A stretch of DNA of 64,000 nt. Origin: Hydractinia symbiolongicarpus. Taxonomy: Eukaryota > Cnidaria > Hydrozoa > Anthoathecata > Hydractiniidae. Below, in pieces: positions 12,218-25,900 of this stretch (the first letter of the stretch is position 1; the number at the start of each line of letters is the position of its first letter). Both the position numbers and the translations under genes were made by a program. Under the pieces are notes generated by a model. It was not told the DNA's origin. It searched no databases and saw only the letters and a program-made list of their open reading frames with translations. The stretch covers positions 25,982,501 to 26,046,500 of the forward strand of contig NC_079879.1 of assembly GCF_029227915.1 (NCBI RefSeq), read 5' to 3'.

Positions 12218-15200
12218 ATGGATCCAAGAAATTCATTAGATAGCATGGCAGTTGTTACGTCGTCGTTTCTTGTCGACGATATTTTAAATAGACGTGAAGA
12301 AAACACCGACGTTTCCTACGAAAATCGTATCGCGGTGACAGTTAGTTTTAGTACACAAGGCCTCAACTTTTGTGCCTCAGCACCAATGTACAGCTATGGC
12401 GACAGGCGAACGACAAAAGAATACGAGACTCGCTTGCACGACGAACATTTAAGTCGGCATAGAGCGAGCCATTACGACAATAGGGAAGCAAGTTTTAATT
12501 TTGAGATCAAAGATTTATCACATGCAGACGTCACTAGTAGAGGGTATGAAGAGTTAAGTTGTATGGTAGCTGAGGCAGAACGTAAAGCGGAAAATGCGAG
12601 GCATGTTTTCGTCCAACCAAACGAAACCAGTAAGATTTCTTTATTTCGTCTCGACTGTATTGTTTTGAATAGGTGTTAGTTTTCTTGCTCCAGTTTTGGC
12701 GCGTGCGCATTGGTCAACCAACCAACCAATCAAATAAAATCAATATGTTACATAGAGTGTTATTTCTGCGCTGCTTGGCAAATATCTAAATGTTTTGAGT
12801 TATGTGTTTGATATTTTTGTTGTTTGTTGTTGTTGTTTGTTGTTTGTTTATTACAATGTTGTTGTTCTGTCAATTATCATCACGCAAAATTTTAACAGGG
12901 CGGAAATGGTCAGTTGTTGAAAATGTATCATTTTTTCTTGCATGAATCATTTCTTCTTCTAATTTCTTGTTTACTTTACTGAACTGTTGGTTTTAAAGAA
13001 CAAATTATTTATTTTACTTCGCATGCTTTTCGTCAACTGCACAAATATATGATAGCCATCCACGTTATAGTTAAAATGTGCGTTATTATATTTTCATTTG
13101 TCAGCAATCTTGTTCAATATTTAGCTATGAAACATTTAATTTTCTTCTTCTGGTTCTTGGTGAATTTTTTTTTAAATAAAAAACATTGTACTGGCGGGAA
13201 AAAAGTTTAGGAATGTTGTTAAGAATGTGTGAAATAATTTTCAAGAAATGACAACTTTTTTATGACATCCCAATAACCATGCTGAGAGAAACAAACTAAT
13301 ACAGTTGAAAAGAAATCGTTCTCATAACGTGTCTATGAATTCTCTTCTCGGTGAACTCTCGTTTCAAAAGTCATATAAAACTGGGCGTGAAAGATTCATT
13401 TTAAATTGCGTTCTGTTTTAATCGTGATTGTTAAAATTCATTCTGCACGAAAAAATAAATTGATGCAAAATATTTTCCGAAATAAAAAAAAATTACGAGA
13501 CCGACATATAGATGCTGTCAAATTAGGGTTCAAACAATTTCTTGATCATTTAGTCACAATTTACTTGCTTGTGTATGGACCACAAAGTTCTCGTGATGCT
13601 TCTATATCTTCCAGCCAACAAGATAATTTTTACTGCATGACTCACGTAACGTTGATAAAAACACTTGAAAAGAAGGTGCATGTTTCCTTTATTTTATATG
13701 GGTGTGGCGATTCGAATACCAAATTTTATGCTCATCCCCAAGCCTCTGGCAGTTAAATAAAATACAGATCGATAGTTGCTTTTCAGATTTTGCTATATTT
13801 CCAAAAAAATAACAAGAGAAGACTTCGAATCAGTACACATTTTATTATGTAAGAAACGTCGTGAAAGATTTTCCTAACTTCTATCCAAAATTTTAGTTTT
13901 TTGAGTTACGTATTATTTTTTAAAGTTGCGTTCGGAAAAGTTAATTATTATACTTCTAGAAAATAGCTTCTTTTCAACAAAACATTTGTAGTACAATTGG
14001 TATGTTATATTTTGAAGAGAGTGTACCTGTTGGCTTGTCACTTGTAAGATCACATGCATCTTCTAAAATTTACCAAAAAATCAAATTCAAGTATTGTGTG
14101 TGAATGCGAAGATAGTTTAGAAAATTACAATGTTAGTGAGAGTTCTGAGAAGATGTGTCATTAATATTAGGTAATATTTCAGCTTAAGAATTTAATACCT
14201 AACCATGACTCAGCTAAAAATTATCGATAGTTGTAATAAACTTGTTATTTTGAAATTGTTGATACATGGTTAAAAAATTTAACTAATGATGCCGATATTT
14301 CTTCTTCTCTTAGGTTGTGTCTCTTCTAATTTATCTATACGTTTTTCACGAAGAAGTACGAAGAGTTCCACTCTTTCCTTTTAATTTAAATTCTCCCATT
14401 TTATTTTGGTCTAATTTGGGGACCGACCTTTGTTTAAAAAACACCAATGGTGGCATTAAATAAATTAACGACAATTTATTTTTAAATACATTAGCTATGT
14501 TATTCTTTTTAAGTCTTACACATTGATTTTTCTTGAACTTAATCAAAAGCAGGTCCAAAAGAAAAAAGCAATGAAATTGAATTGTTCTTCTTAACCAGAC
14601 TTCAAAAAATTGCTTTTGTTTTACCAATACTGCATAATTTCCAACTAGCTCCTACAACCGAACAAAAAAAAATCAATTAAAAATTGTTTGTAGGTAATAG
14701 GAGGGGTTATGAGGGGATAGATTAAAGAGGGCATTCACCATTTTTTAGCCTATAGGAAATAAGTGTTTTTTTAAAAAGAGGCGCGTATTTAACGTAAACA
14801 ATTTTATAATTTTGCAATAAATATTCGTGGAAAATGTCTGGAAAAAGAACTATAATTTGGTATTGAATTCCACAAGTTTATAAAAAAGGTTTTTATAACC
14901 CTGTCATAACTGTACTTATTAAAAGATAGTACATTCTTTTCAGCCAATCAAAAAGAAGACAGCTGGGCAGCAAAATTTAGTCAGAAACTAATGACAACAA
15001 ACGCACCCTATAAAATTTTGCTTGAAATTTTGCCAATTTTTTTTTGACAGATCGGTATCAAAGGAATGTTACATCAAAATATTCCCATGAAAGAACACTG
15101 TCAAGATACAAATGACCCAAGCTTAACTCCAAGGTTCCAATGTTTTTCTAAAAATTGCGCAATGTGATTTCCAGCGTGAGAATCATAAGCTTTTGGTCAA

Positions 15201-18200
15201 TTTTTCTCAACACATGAGTATTTTTGGTACATGTTATATTTATCGTTGGGATTAACACAATAATTTTTTTCTAATAGCCATCGTTAGCTGATGCTCTTGC
15301 AGGAGCAGCTGAAGTACTTGCAAAAATACAGATGCTGCTTAAACGCTTATTTGCGCATTTGTTGTTATATTCTACTTAGTACGCGTAAGGTTTTTTTATT
15401 CGTCTCCTGAAAATGTTGTAGAATGGATGGGTGTTGGTGAATTAGTTTTTTCAGCCATTCCCGCTTTTGGCAAGTAATAAAAGTTTTTAGACGGAATGTG
15501 AGAAATGCCTAGAAATACATCATTAAGCATCTTTGCTGTTTCACAAAAGCACAAATACGGAATTAAGAACAGTGAAAGCGGACGTGTAATATCTCTTTAT
15601 GAATACAAGGTCATTTTTAAATATAGTTATATTTCTATTACATAAGTGCGTTGGTCCACACAAAGAGCATTTACGTAAAATACATGTTTTTCCGTGTCAT
15701 CTGTCGGACGAAAAATTATTCAAAATATTTTAAAGACGTCGTGGGAAAAACTGTCTGATCAAATAAAAAATGACGTTGATGAGTACGCAAGAACCAAAAC
15801 AATTCATGTTGACGTACGCTTCCCAAATTTTGTGACTCTTTTGCTTTGTTTATAATTACGTCATATTTCCGACTATTCGACGTCTTATGCAGTGTGTGAC
15901 GGGATATCAACTTTCGTCGTCATCGGCCGACGCGAGCTTTGCAGAGACGAGCTCCTATGTTGCAAAAACAACTTGATGTCGCTCTTGTGTTAAGAAAGTG
16001 GCCTGGTATTTTTGCGAATTTTATTTTGGCGGCAGTTTTGGTTTTGGAAGGTCAATATTCTCACGCAGATAAGTATAAAAGATTCTCAATAACGCAAAAC
16101 TTTGTTTTTCTTGCAACATGAGGTTATTTTCATGAAAAACTTGCCGCCAGGATTAAAAATGTGGAGATCAAGCTTTTTTGTTTGTTTTTGGTTAGCGTTT
16201 TATTTTGTTTTTGTTTTTTCACATCGCTTAAGGACAAGAATATTTGAGATATTGTTTATGTTGGTCAGACATGCATTTTTGAGTCGTTCTGAGTTCCCTT
16301 TCAATCGCATCATTAAGTCCTTTTTCTGTTCCTTATTTTTATTACCTATTAACAGTAATTTTAATATTTCTTTCTAATTTTATAATTTATAATAAATATA
16401 GAAGGCAAGTGAATTAAGACAGGAGGATATTTTCCTTTCTAATCTATTTACACAATTAAAAAGAAGGTTTCAAAGGAATGACAATAACCTTAATATTAGA
16501 AAAAATTCAAGTTTTTTGAAATTATTTGCGAAGTACTTACTCCCTAACCCGATTTGAAAAGAAAGAGACAGTAGGTCTGTCATTTTTAAAGTTGGAATTG
16601 GGAGGATACGTTTCCATTAGAGAAATGATCTCATGTTTTGTCCCACATTGTATAATAACCCTAGGTATGAATTAAATTTGATCCTATTTAAGTAATCGAG
16701 GCATTTTGCAGCCTTACTAACCTCAAGAATGTTGTTTTTGAGTTGGTTAGATATACTCAAAAATATCTCATGATATATTGCAAAATAACGGACCGTTCTT
16801 CAAAACGTAAACAAAACAATCTCGAGAAAAGGGAGACCACAATTTCATAAACGTGTCAAGCTTGCGAAAAAATACAAAAAAAATTGAACAAACTACAAAA
16901 ACACAAAAATGCAAAAAATTAAACAATGAAAAAGTGAATAAACAAAAACACAAAGAATTCTTATGAGCAAATAAGACAAAACATGAACTTTTTCGTGCTC
17001 TATATCCCAGAAAAGTCAAATTTTCAACCTTTGTGCCCATCTATATCCATAATTGATGGCTAGCCATAATCCAAACATAAACGTGTGAATCCAGTGAACA
17101 CAGTATAAACAAACTTATTTCTACGTATTGGATTTAGACAAGAGATTGAAGAGTACACTACAATAGCTAAACAAATCCTTTCTTATCCACAGAAGTATTT
17201 TTACAAAGAGCAATGATAGATATGTATGGATCAGAATTGACGTCTCAGAATTTAAATTTCATATATTTTAATTTATTTGAAAATGGTAAGGTTAAAATAT
17301 GATTTTTATTCATATTTTTATTGGATTTTATAACTTTTATGAGTATAGCAAAATAATTTACAACACTATTTCTAACCATCTGTCTAGAGCCAATGACTAC
17401 CATCATCAATGACTACCATCTGTTAGTAACAAAGAGTGATCTTTCGACGGGCTTACGCTAGTAATAAAAATTAAAAGCCGTGGAGCAAATTTTTTTAGCT
17501 TTAGCTTTAAATATATTTCCTTCTCGTTTGGAAAATATTCTTGAAATAAATGTATCACAGTATGTACTGATGTAAATATAACACGAAATGACACTGCAAG
17601 GACATCTACAATTTCGTAAAGCAATTTTCGTTCTTGCGTTATATATTCCATAGTTTTTATTTGTTTTGTTTTATAGAGGTCCATATTTTTTAGCGTTGTG
17701 GTAAATTTCGATATAAACAAACGCTGAAACTAACATAACTGTCTTCTAGCAATATACATAACTGTCTGACTGACAACAAATTGTTTGTTGTTGTTTGTAA
17801 TATTCATTTTTTTCGTTAAGTTGATATTTCCTGCAAAGTTGTTTTGACCAAGTGGAGACCACATCATCATTAGATTGTTGAAGTCGCTTTTATGTTTTCT
17901 TGTAATTTATCAAGGACCATCATTAGAAAAAACTTTAAAATGAACGCGACAAGACTAAGAATATTACGTCAAATTTCAGTACTTAGCTAGTTAAAATACA
18001 GAATTAGTAACACAGCTGTTACATTTGGCGGGATTTTTTTAAAAAAACTTAAATCAATGCTTTCAAACAACATTTTAATTTTTTTTAGAAAAATAATTTG
18101 TGCATATCTTTTTCAAGAAAAAGGTTAGATGGCGTCACAAAATCTCACTGAAAATTTCATTTGAATGAGAGACACCATAAGATAAAAAGATTTAAAAGCT

Positions 18201-19519
18201 AAAAAAAGTAAGAAAACAAAGACAATAACAACTAAGTAAACAAAAAATATAAAGCTTAAAAATAAACAACAAATACAAACAAATGAGAAATTTCTCTATG
18301 ACGTCACGGTTTTCAATTAAATGGACGTACAGAAAAGGACAGAATTTTAAAGAGTGAGAGTTTCTGGTGAGAAAGGAGCACAAAAATGCTGTCTGAGGTT
18401 CTTGGTGAATTTTTTCACATCTCTGGTATTTTTTATCATTATTTTTGGCATCTGCCATTATTATTTTGTGTAACATGACACCGAAAAATGTCTTTTGTGA
18501 ATCATGGTCGAATTTGTGGTTAGGTATTGTATATAAAGAATGATGGTTTGAGTTGTGTTTATTTCACAGGTGACCCTTTGAACGGCGCATTAACAACACA
18601 GAAATCTGAGTTTAATACCACGGCAACGGAAAATATGCATTCTACGGCAGATACGATGAACCAACAAGTTCCGACTACCGGTAAATTAAGAAAGAAACCT
18701 AGAATTTTATTTTCCCAATCACAAGTTATGGAGTTGGAAAAAAAATTTAAAGAGCAAAAATATTTGTCTGCATCTGAGAGGGATCAAATGGCTAGCAAAT
18801 TAAATTTGACACCAACGCAGGTAAATTGTTTTCTTCAAACCATTTTAAGTTTTTTGTCTTGTAACAAGTTTGATATAATCATTCTACGCAGCTGAGATGG
18901 GCGGTTCGAGTGGGTTGTCTAATTTTTTGAAGTGTATAACTAAAGGTAAACAAACCTGGATTATCGAGGCTAAAAAAAAAACACTTTCGATATCTGATGA
19001 TATCATTACCGCTTGATGTAATTTTTTTACTCAACCAAACATATTTTTTATTTTCAGGATGTATGACTCACTCTTTATTTGTTTATATTTCTTTGCACAT
19101 GCACCTAATGAAAATGCTTTATACATTTCCATCTTTTTAAAATTAAACTTTGATGCTTTCCCTAGTAATCGAATAATCTTTTCTAGTCCTATACCTTGAC
19201 ATTAATTCATTTCATTTAGGTAAAAATTTGGTTCCAAAACAAAAGATACAAATGTAAAAAACAAACTCTTGAAAATCGTGCTCGCCCACCTCCATACGAT
19301 TGGTTATATCAACGACAAGTTCCTGTTCTCGTGCACAATGGTCAAACTGCAGGCTGTTTATCCTATTGTGGCAATCGATCAGGATATATGCCCTCACCGT
19401 CTCCAGGTGATTTGAATTATCCTGCATTTTATCCTGAAAGTTACAATACACAACATTACAATACAAACTATTCTGCTACATCAAGCTACCCCACTTCATG
19501 GCAGTCATTTTATAAATAG
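12218..19519 (+). CDS. NK2-class homeobox transcription factor
   Basis: Exons 12218-12629, 18570-18820 and 19220-19519 join in frame to 320 codons plus stop; all junctions are GT-AG. The homeodomain lies at about residues 178-237, with [14 protein letters not shown] in helix 1 and [14 protein letters not shown] in helix 3. Tyr at homeodomain position 54 (residue 231) is the NK2-class hallmark, which in known members selects CAAGTG-type sites. [10 protein letters not shown] at about residues 15-24 resembles the TN repressor motif of NK proteins. The C-terminus is rich in Tyr, Ser and Asn. The last intron falls inside the homeodomain between positions 44 and 45. It is probably a nuclear regulator of regional identity; Hydra NK-2 acts in basal endoderm by literature. 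The class is certain from the homeodomain; orthology to a particular NKX2 gene is not. The first intron is 5.9 kb and contains only unassigned frames. Confidence 0.9.
12630..18569 (+). other. Intron 1 of the NK2 gene (no nested gene supported)
   Basis: 5.94 kb between GTAAGA at 12630 and the acceptor ...TTTCACAG ending at 18569. It contains TTG-rich low complexity (about 12815-12865) and scattered frames, the longest 13406-13756 (116 codons, + strand), none with a domain I know. A GC-richer patch at about 15915-15970 stands out but does not code recognisably. Long first introns of developmental regulators often carry enhancers; none can be placed by eye. Confidence 0.6.
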
Positions 19520-20606
19520 TCAGGTAGCTAATATATGTGTCATTCGTGGACGTATAACGTCTCCAAAACTATGCAATAGATTGAATTGGGCGCCGTTTTA
19601 TAACAAAAATGAAAGAATGCAAAATCATTTTTAATGACGGTTTATGTGAGAAATGAAATTTCAGTTTCTTGTTTCGGTTTTTAACCTTATTCAGAAGACT
19701 CGGAAGACTTCTTTTTCTAATATAAGGCTTTAAATTCGTTTTTAAACTTGTTTTCAAAACATCTAGCACAACGAGTTCTTATTGGTGAATTCAAATTTCA
19801 AGCAGCCAATCCGTCATTTGAGATTTTGTTTTTATTTTATTTTTGGAACGTCTTAGCTGTTAAGCCGCCACATGCACGCACAAAAAAACCACAAAAAAGC
19901 GCACAAATGCATGTCGGGAAGAAAGGTGAAGAAACCATGTCGGTTTATTTTCATGCAACACTGAGGTGGTATCCGTACGTACGATTGTATGTTCTAAACA
20001 GACGTTTTTCTTATGTTTTTACGTCCAGACATATTTGTATATATATTTCATGTCATAGATACACGAAAACATAATGTATATAGCAGGTCGGTGTACATTT
20101 TAAATGCATTTTCAACTTAGTTTAAAAAGGTAATAACTTTATTATATATTTTACATAAGATATTTTCTATACGAAACGGATAAGAAAGAAAATCGAAAGA
20201 AGCGCTATAGTTTTTCTTGCACCTATTCCCACTTATAGAAGGTTATGTGTTTTAATCTGAATTTTTGTCGATTTTAAAACTTTAAATTTGAAAACGCTCT
20301 TGAATAAAGGCCCATAGTCATGTTCCGAAGGAAGTTGCGCGTTTTTGCTTCTGTATATCAAACTTAAGGGGGAATGAGAACTATTGTTTGTGAAAAAAGT
20401 CAAAACAAAAGAGGAAATAGTTGGAGGTTCCGTGTCAAAATGGTATTAAAGGACAAAAACATTATCTAAAAAAAACTAGGTATGTAATGAAAAAATTTGT
20501 AAAAAGAGAAAAAAATTGTTTAACTAATTTTATGGAAACCCGGGTACAAGCCTATGGACTTTTAAACAGGGTGAGTTTATATGCAGGGAAGTAGGATACA
20601 ATCATG

Positions 20607-20726
20607 CAACCTCGTTACCAGGATTCTTTGTCTTTTTTTATACGAAGATGACGGGACGGATTTAGGTTTCTTTTGTCGCGCAATCCTGGTTTAAAAAAGA
20701 GACAAAAAGCTCTGGAAACGTGTTTG
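20607..20726. repeat. MITE, CAACCTCGTTACCAGG ends
   Basis: Left CAACCTCGTTACCAGG and right CTCTGGAAACGTGTTTG are imperfect inverted repeats. Just inside, TTTGTCTTTTTT and AAAAAAGAGACAAA extend the foldback. Same end family as 4510-4604 and 5683-5782. Confidence 0.5.
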
Positions 20727-22726
20727 ACCATTATATTAATTGCATACGTGACTTGGAAAAAGTTTTAATTCAGGATTTATTTATGAAAAAAGCTGAAATA
20801 ATTACTGTGAAAAGTGTCAAATTTCTTGTGTTGTGAGTTTTTTCATGATCTTTTGGTGCAGCAAAATTATGTACGTTTTGCAACTAGTTGTGTGGCGTTT
20901 TATTAACGCCCAGATATTAGACAAGGGTGCAAATTTCCTAATAAATTCAAGAACAAAGGCGTTTACTTTGTGAGTAAAGCAAGGATAAAAGAATTTTGAT
21001 AAATTCTGTAAATAAATGAAAGAGTGGACTTATTATTTTGAGTTTACAAGAGTCCATACTCGTATCACAGGCATTGTTCGCGATAAAAAGTCTTAGAAAT
21101 AACTTATTTGTACCAATTTTATAAATACAACAAAATATGGTAAAAACCGGGTTTTACACAAAACATAGATTCGTTTCTTTTATGTAAACTGAAGAACTAT
21201 CCTGTTTATAACTGTTGCCGTGAAATAATCACGAAAAAAAGCCTTTTTGCGCGAGAAATATGATATTTTTTAGGCGTATCGTATTCCGCTCTCCACATTT
21301 TTTGTGTGCGTAATTTCTGTACTAAGTTTCGCGCACTTTTTAAGTGAATGTGGAAAATATTAAAATGCAGGAAGTAGCAAAAGCTCTTTTTCAAATTTTC
21401 CTCTTCAGTTTTATCAGAGGACTGCCATTTTTATTTCACTTCATTCAAGGTTTTATGCTAAAATTCTTCTCCATATTTCAACGTTTTAGTAAAATCTTTT
21501 TCCTCTTAAAGAGCTCTAGGAAATGTTCTTTTAAACTCCTGACTATACGAGACAATTGCGGCTGTACTTTTTTTAATAACGAAGAAGTCTCTGGAAGGTG
21601 ACAACTAAAACGTAATCAAGCTTAACAGATCAACTAAACATTTGTAACAAATACATTGCGCATGCGCTAAACGAGTAAACATAGAAACTGTTTATTTTTA
21701 ACTCTGATGGTTTTTAAACTTGAAGATCTCAAATAAGTTGACTCATTTTAAAAGTGTATTAAAATTAAGTGTTTTTAAAATACACTGCTATGAAAGAGAA
21801 ACTTAGTAAAAGTCGGGCTCTAAAAAGTTTTCCAGTGTTTTAAAATCCTGTTGATCATTACAAATGCTACGCAGAAGCAAAAAACAGCCGCAGTAACATA
21901 AGCACAGTTTTACATTTTCACGGGAAGGATCTTCATTAGCAACTTCCATTCAAAAAACGTCCCAACTTCTCATAACTAGCAGACAGAGTACTTTACTGGA
22001 GGGGGAGAGGATAAAACATTAGTAATTTTTTAATTAATGTACGTATACCAATATACATATATGAGGATTACATCACCTTCAGAGAAAACAAAAGCGGAAG
22101 AAACTAAGATTTACAATATCTTATTCCGTGAGCTAATCCGAATGAAAATACACTGGAATTAAAAATGCATTATAAGCAATAGTCAAACCGTTAGTACCTT
22201 ATTGGTCTAAATGTTTAGCGACAAAATTAGGCCCAAAGAACAATTTAGGCCATTATGAAATTTTCGAAAAATGTCTTTTCCAAATCAACAACAAAAAAAT
22301 GAAAATAGCCCAAGTTATTCGTTTGCCTATGCTTTTCGCCAGACTTAAGTGATAAAATTTTGACTGAAGAAAAGTTTGTGTTGGTAAGTTATCGAAAAGG
22401 TGGAAGTCCACTCTCAAATATTGGTTATATAAAAGGGAGTTTATGGAACAAGTTTTATTTTGCAATCAAACGACAAAAGCAAAACAACAAGCGGCAAGAA
22501 ATATATATATACCGTCATATATGACACGACAGTGGTGAACAATGCAACATTATATTGCTAAAAAAATTATTTACAAATAAAAATATAGTAAAATAAATAA
22601 AAATGTTTATCTTCGCAACATCCACATGGGAAAAGCTTAAAATTTCAAAAAGGCAAAAATTCTGAAAAGGCGTTAAAAAAATTTGTCCGGAAATCTTGCA
22701 ATACGTTCTTCTAAACAAACTCTATA

Positions 22727-22860
22727 CGACGTTTTCTCAACCAAACGACATCTGACATAATACGTTTTCTCAACAACAAAATTTTTTCAAAGCTGTACGA
22801 CGTTTTCTCAACCTAACGAGATCTGACGTAACACGGTGTTTTCTCAACCAATTACATGTG
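22727..22860. repeat. Two-copy direct repeat (ACGTTTTCTCAACC)
   Basis: A block starting TACGACGTTTTCTCAACC and running into ATCTGAC recurs about 69 bp later with a few changes. Extra single GTTTTCTCAAC phrases lie between and after. It sits about 90 bp beyond the RMND5 stop codon, so it may fall in that transcript's 3' UTR. Confidence 0.55.
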
Positions 22861-22947
22861 ACGCCACGTGACGTTTGTCTCCACGATAATTTCGAGGGAG
22901 TATGAGAGCGAGTTTGCACCGCCAACACCATAAAATACACTTTAGAC

Positions 22948-25900
22948 TCAAAAGAAAATTCTTTTAGCTTCTCTTGGATCCATCTCCATGGGACAATAGG
23001 GGCACTTTAGCCTGCAAAAATAAAAACTGATGACTTAGCATTTTACAATATTTAAGCATGTATAAAACTTTTCATACAAAATATAGCTAGAGATCATCAC
23101 AAGAAGGTCAAGCATAACAAAAGAGTACCGTACTCCATTAAACATTAATTTTAAGCAATAAGCAGATTTGTAACAATTTTTCTATCGCTACTATAGGGGA
23201 CACCACAGCTAAAATTCGAACAACTGAAACAGTAATTGTCTATATTTCAAATCTTACATCATTAAAAATAGTTGGGTTGTCTACGTAAATTTATTGACGA
23301 CATAGACCGCACACAAAGTTGTGACCAGAATCAGTTACGAGACTCTTTTTTGTGAATGCATAAATTCATTTATTCAGATTTTTTCACATAAAAATAAACG
23401 CGTAACTTGAGATATAATATACAAAACACCCTCGCAAAAATTTCCATCCAATTTTTCTCATGAGAAGTAGCAAAGAAAAACACCCTGTAGATCACACCTT
23501 CCCAGCATATGTTGAAATCACTTTCGAGTGAAATTTTCGTGACGTGAAGGCAATGAAGTGTTTTCATTGTTCTATTAATTTGATAACCTGCTTAGACATG
23601 AAGTGTTGTGTAAAACAACAAGGCTACGTTGGTTGGCATGGAGACATGTACAACCAGAACTTGTAGCCAAACCACAAATACTCAAGGAGGAGGCGAAATC
23701 ACTGTAATCTGCTTCTAAAAGTCACGGATCACCACCACCTTAAGGGGTGGGAAAATCTACTTTGAAATTTTATGGCATATTATAAAGTGTCACAGTTGAG
23801 CTTCTACATAATGTACACATTACGCATGTAAAACTTCACAATCTCATTAAACCATGACACTGTCCACTTCCGCAATGTGTCAATTAAAAGTAAACGAACA
23901 ACAAACTAAAAATAACATATGCGCAAATATTGAAACATGTTGAGAAAGAAATAGTTTTGATGCGAGACTGTGTGTTATTTTGAAAAGCATTATTGCACGG
24001 TTGTTTACACCTTGTAATGAATGGCAGAGCGGACGTTATTAACATGGCTTCGTTCATATCAGTGCTATCAAAACATCGAGCAGATTAACTGAGAATGGAA
24101 AATGGGTTGGGACAGTGGTCAACAGATTAAATACATCCACCCAAATATTTTCTTCAAATATGTTGAGACTTTGAATGATTTTAATTTCTTTGTGAACGTT
24201 TTCATTGATAAAATGAAAACAATTTTTCACATAATAATTTGTAGTGGCAACAACTGTTTAACATTCTTTGAAGAGAAAAAAATTAATCCGTAAAAGAATC
24301 AATTACTCACTTATTTCCATGGGAGAGGCGTTGAAGGGCATCTTTTGAAATCACGTGACCACATACTAATCTCATTGGTGGGTTGCTTCTGCCACATGAT
24401 TGGCGTAAAATTGGGCATGCAAAAATAGAATGATACTGAAACTCTCGACCAAGATCGATTTCAACCTAAAACAATATAAAATAATATAATTAATGATTGG
24501 TGGGAAAATCAGTTAGCCAAGATAAATGCATCATTAGAAGGCGCATGCACGTACATGAAATTTAAGATATTGCATTATTTTATGACCGATCGGTAATTTA
24601 CTGATAATGCCTATTTCTTCACTTGTAAGTCTATTTTACATGCACAAGTTCTTAATCAAAATTGAATGCAAGGAATAAATACCGAAGTCTTGTGGCTAAA
24701 AATCTACTCTGTAGAACAGATATTTATTATTCTAATCTGGAAAGTACACATTATTTTTTTTGATTGATGACAGGCATTCGTCACATGTTAACAATATCTT
24801 TTACTGACTCCATACCCCTATTACAAATAAGTGGTTAAATTAGTTTTTAAAAAGCAAGCTTTGGTCAGTAAATTACACAAAGTCAAGTTTTACCACTTGA
24901 GCTGCCTTCAACTCTGGACAAAAATTAGTGGAACAGCGGGCGGAATTTCAAAGATAGTAACCACAACCAATGTCGTTTCGATCTAATTAACACGCACTTT
25001 AAACTTGTGAACATTCACTTGCCAATGTTCAAAGTCGACTTAGGATATTTGGATAGATCAAAATCTTACACGGTAGTAATTTCTACTGAAGTCAGCATGC
25101 CTCAATTCCGTTATTTTCGGACATTTCCAGATCTAGAATTGGATTGCCCCATAATACGGACATTGTGAAAAGTGCAATTGAGCCATTTTTGACGTTATTT
25201 ACTTGACCTACACCCATCCCTGTCAAAATAAAACTTTTGCAGTTAACCGATTGTAGAGTACTAGCAAGTGATGTTATTTCAAGAAATAGCCATGAAAGCA
25301 GCCATTTCCACAAAAATTATTCCCACAATTGTAGGTACTTCTAGGTGCTATTTTAAGCATAAACGACTCCCTCCCTGTGACGCCATCTCCACAATCAGAA
25401 TGGCCCGATAATTTTTAAATAAATTCTGAAACAAAAGTTTTTTGAGAATTTCAAGCTTTTCAAGCTGTTTTCCAACGTTTTCTTGTTGTAATTTCATGCG
25501 ATATTTTAAGGTTTGGAAGCACACAGACATATCTAGGTACACAAAAAAGAAATGTAGAAAATACTCTTTAAAATGAAATTTCTGAATATATAGAAGGTTT
25601 ACTATGAAAGTGTAAACACGTGCACCTAGAGAGAAATTAATATTTATGGAAAATTCATATTTTAAGATTTTCAAGGTTTTGGTATTTAAAACTTTCCACT
25701 TAGAGACGCAGAGCTAATAGAGACAGTTTATAGACGTGAAATTAAACTTAAATCATAATTCTTTGTGTGCATGCGCGTTGCATGTTTCAGTTATATTGTT
25801 ATACGTACTGGAAGCTCTTCTTTCGAATTCCACATCCCTTCCACCTGTCGTTGCTGCATAACTTGCCTTAATTGTAACAATGTTGGTAACGCAATACACC

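Larger units (their letters stand above)
19520..22947. other. Intergenic between NK2 and RMND5 (3' ends converge)
   Basis: The two genes point towards each other, so this holds both 3' UTRs. No coding region recognised. It contains the MITE at 20607-20726 and, close to the RMND5 stop, a twofold direct repeat built on ACGTTTTCTCAACC (about 22730-22850). Confidence 0.5.

Noticed and set aside
13406-13756. 116-codon frame in NK2 intron 1 as a nested gene
   Set aside because: No recognisable domain, A/T-driven codon content, no supporting splice or start context.
15280-15380. Short Ala/Leu-rich frame after an AG acceptor-like site in NK2 intron 1
   Set aside because: It is out of phase with NK2 exon 1 and ends in a stop, so it cannot be an alternative exon from that donor; no homologue recognised.
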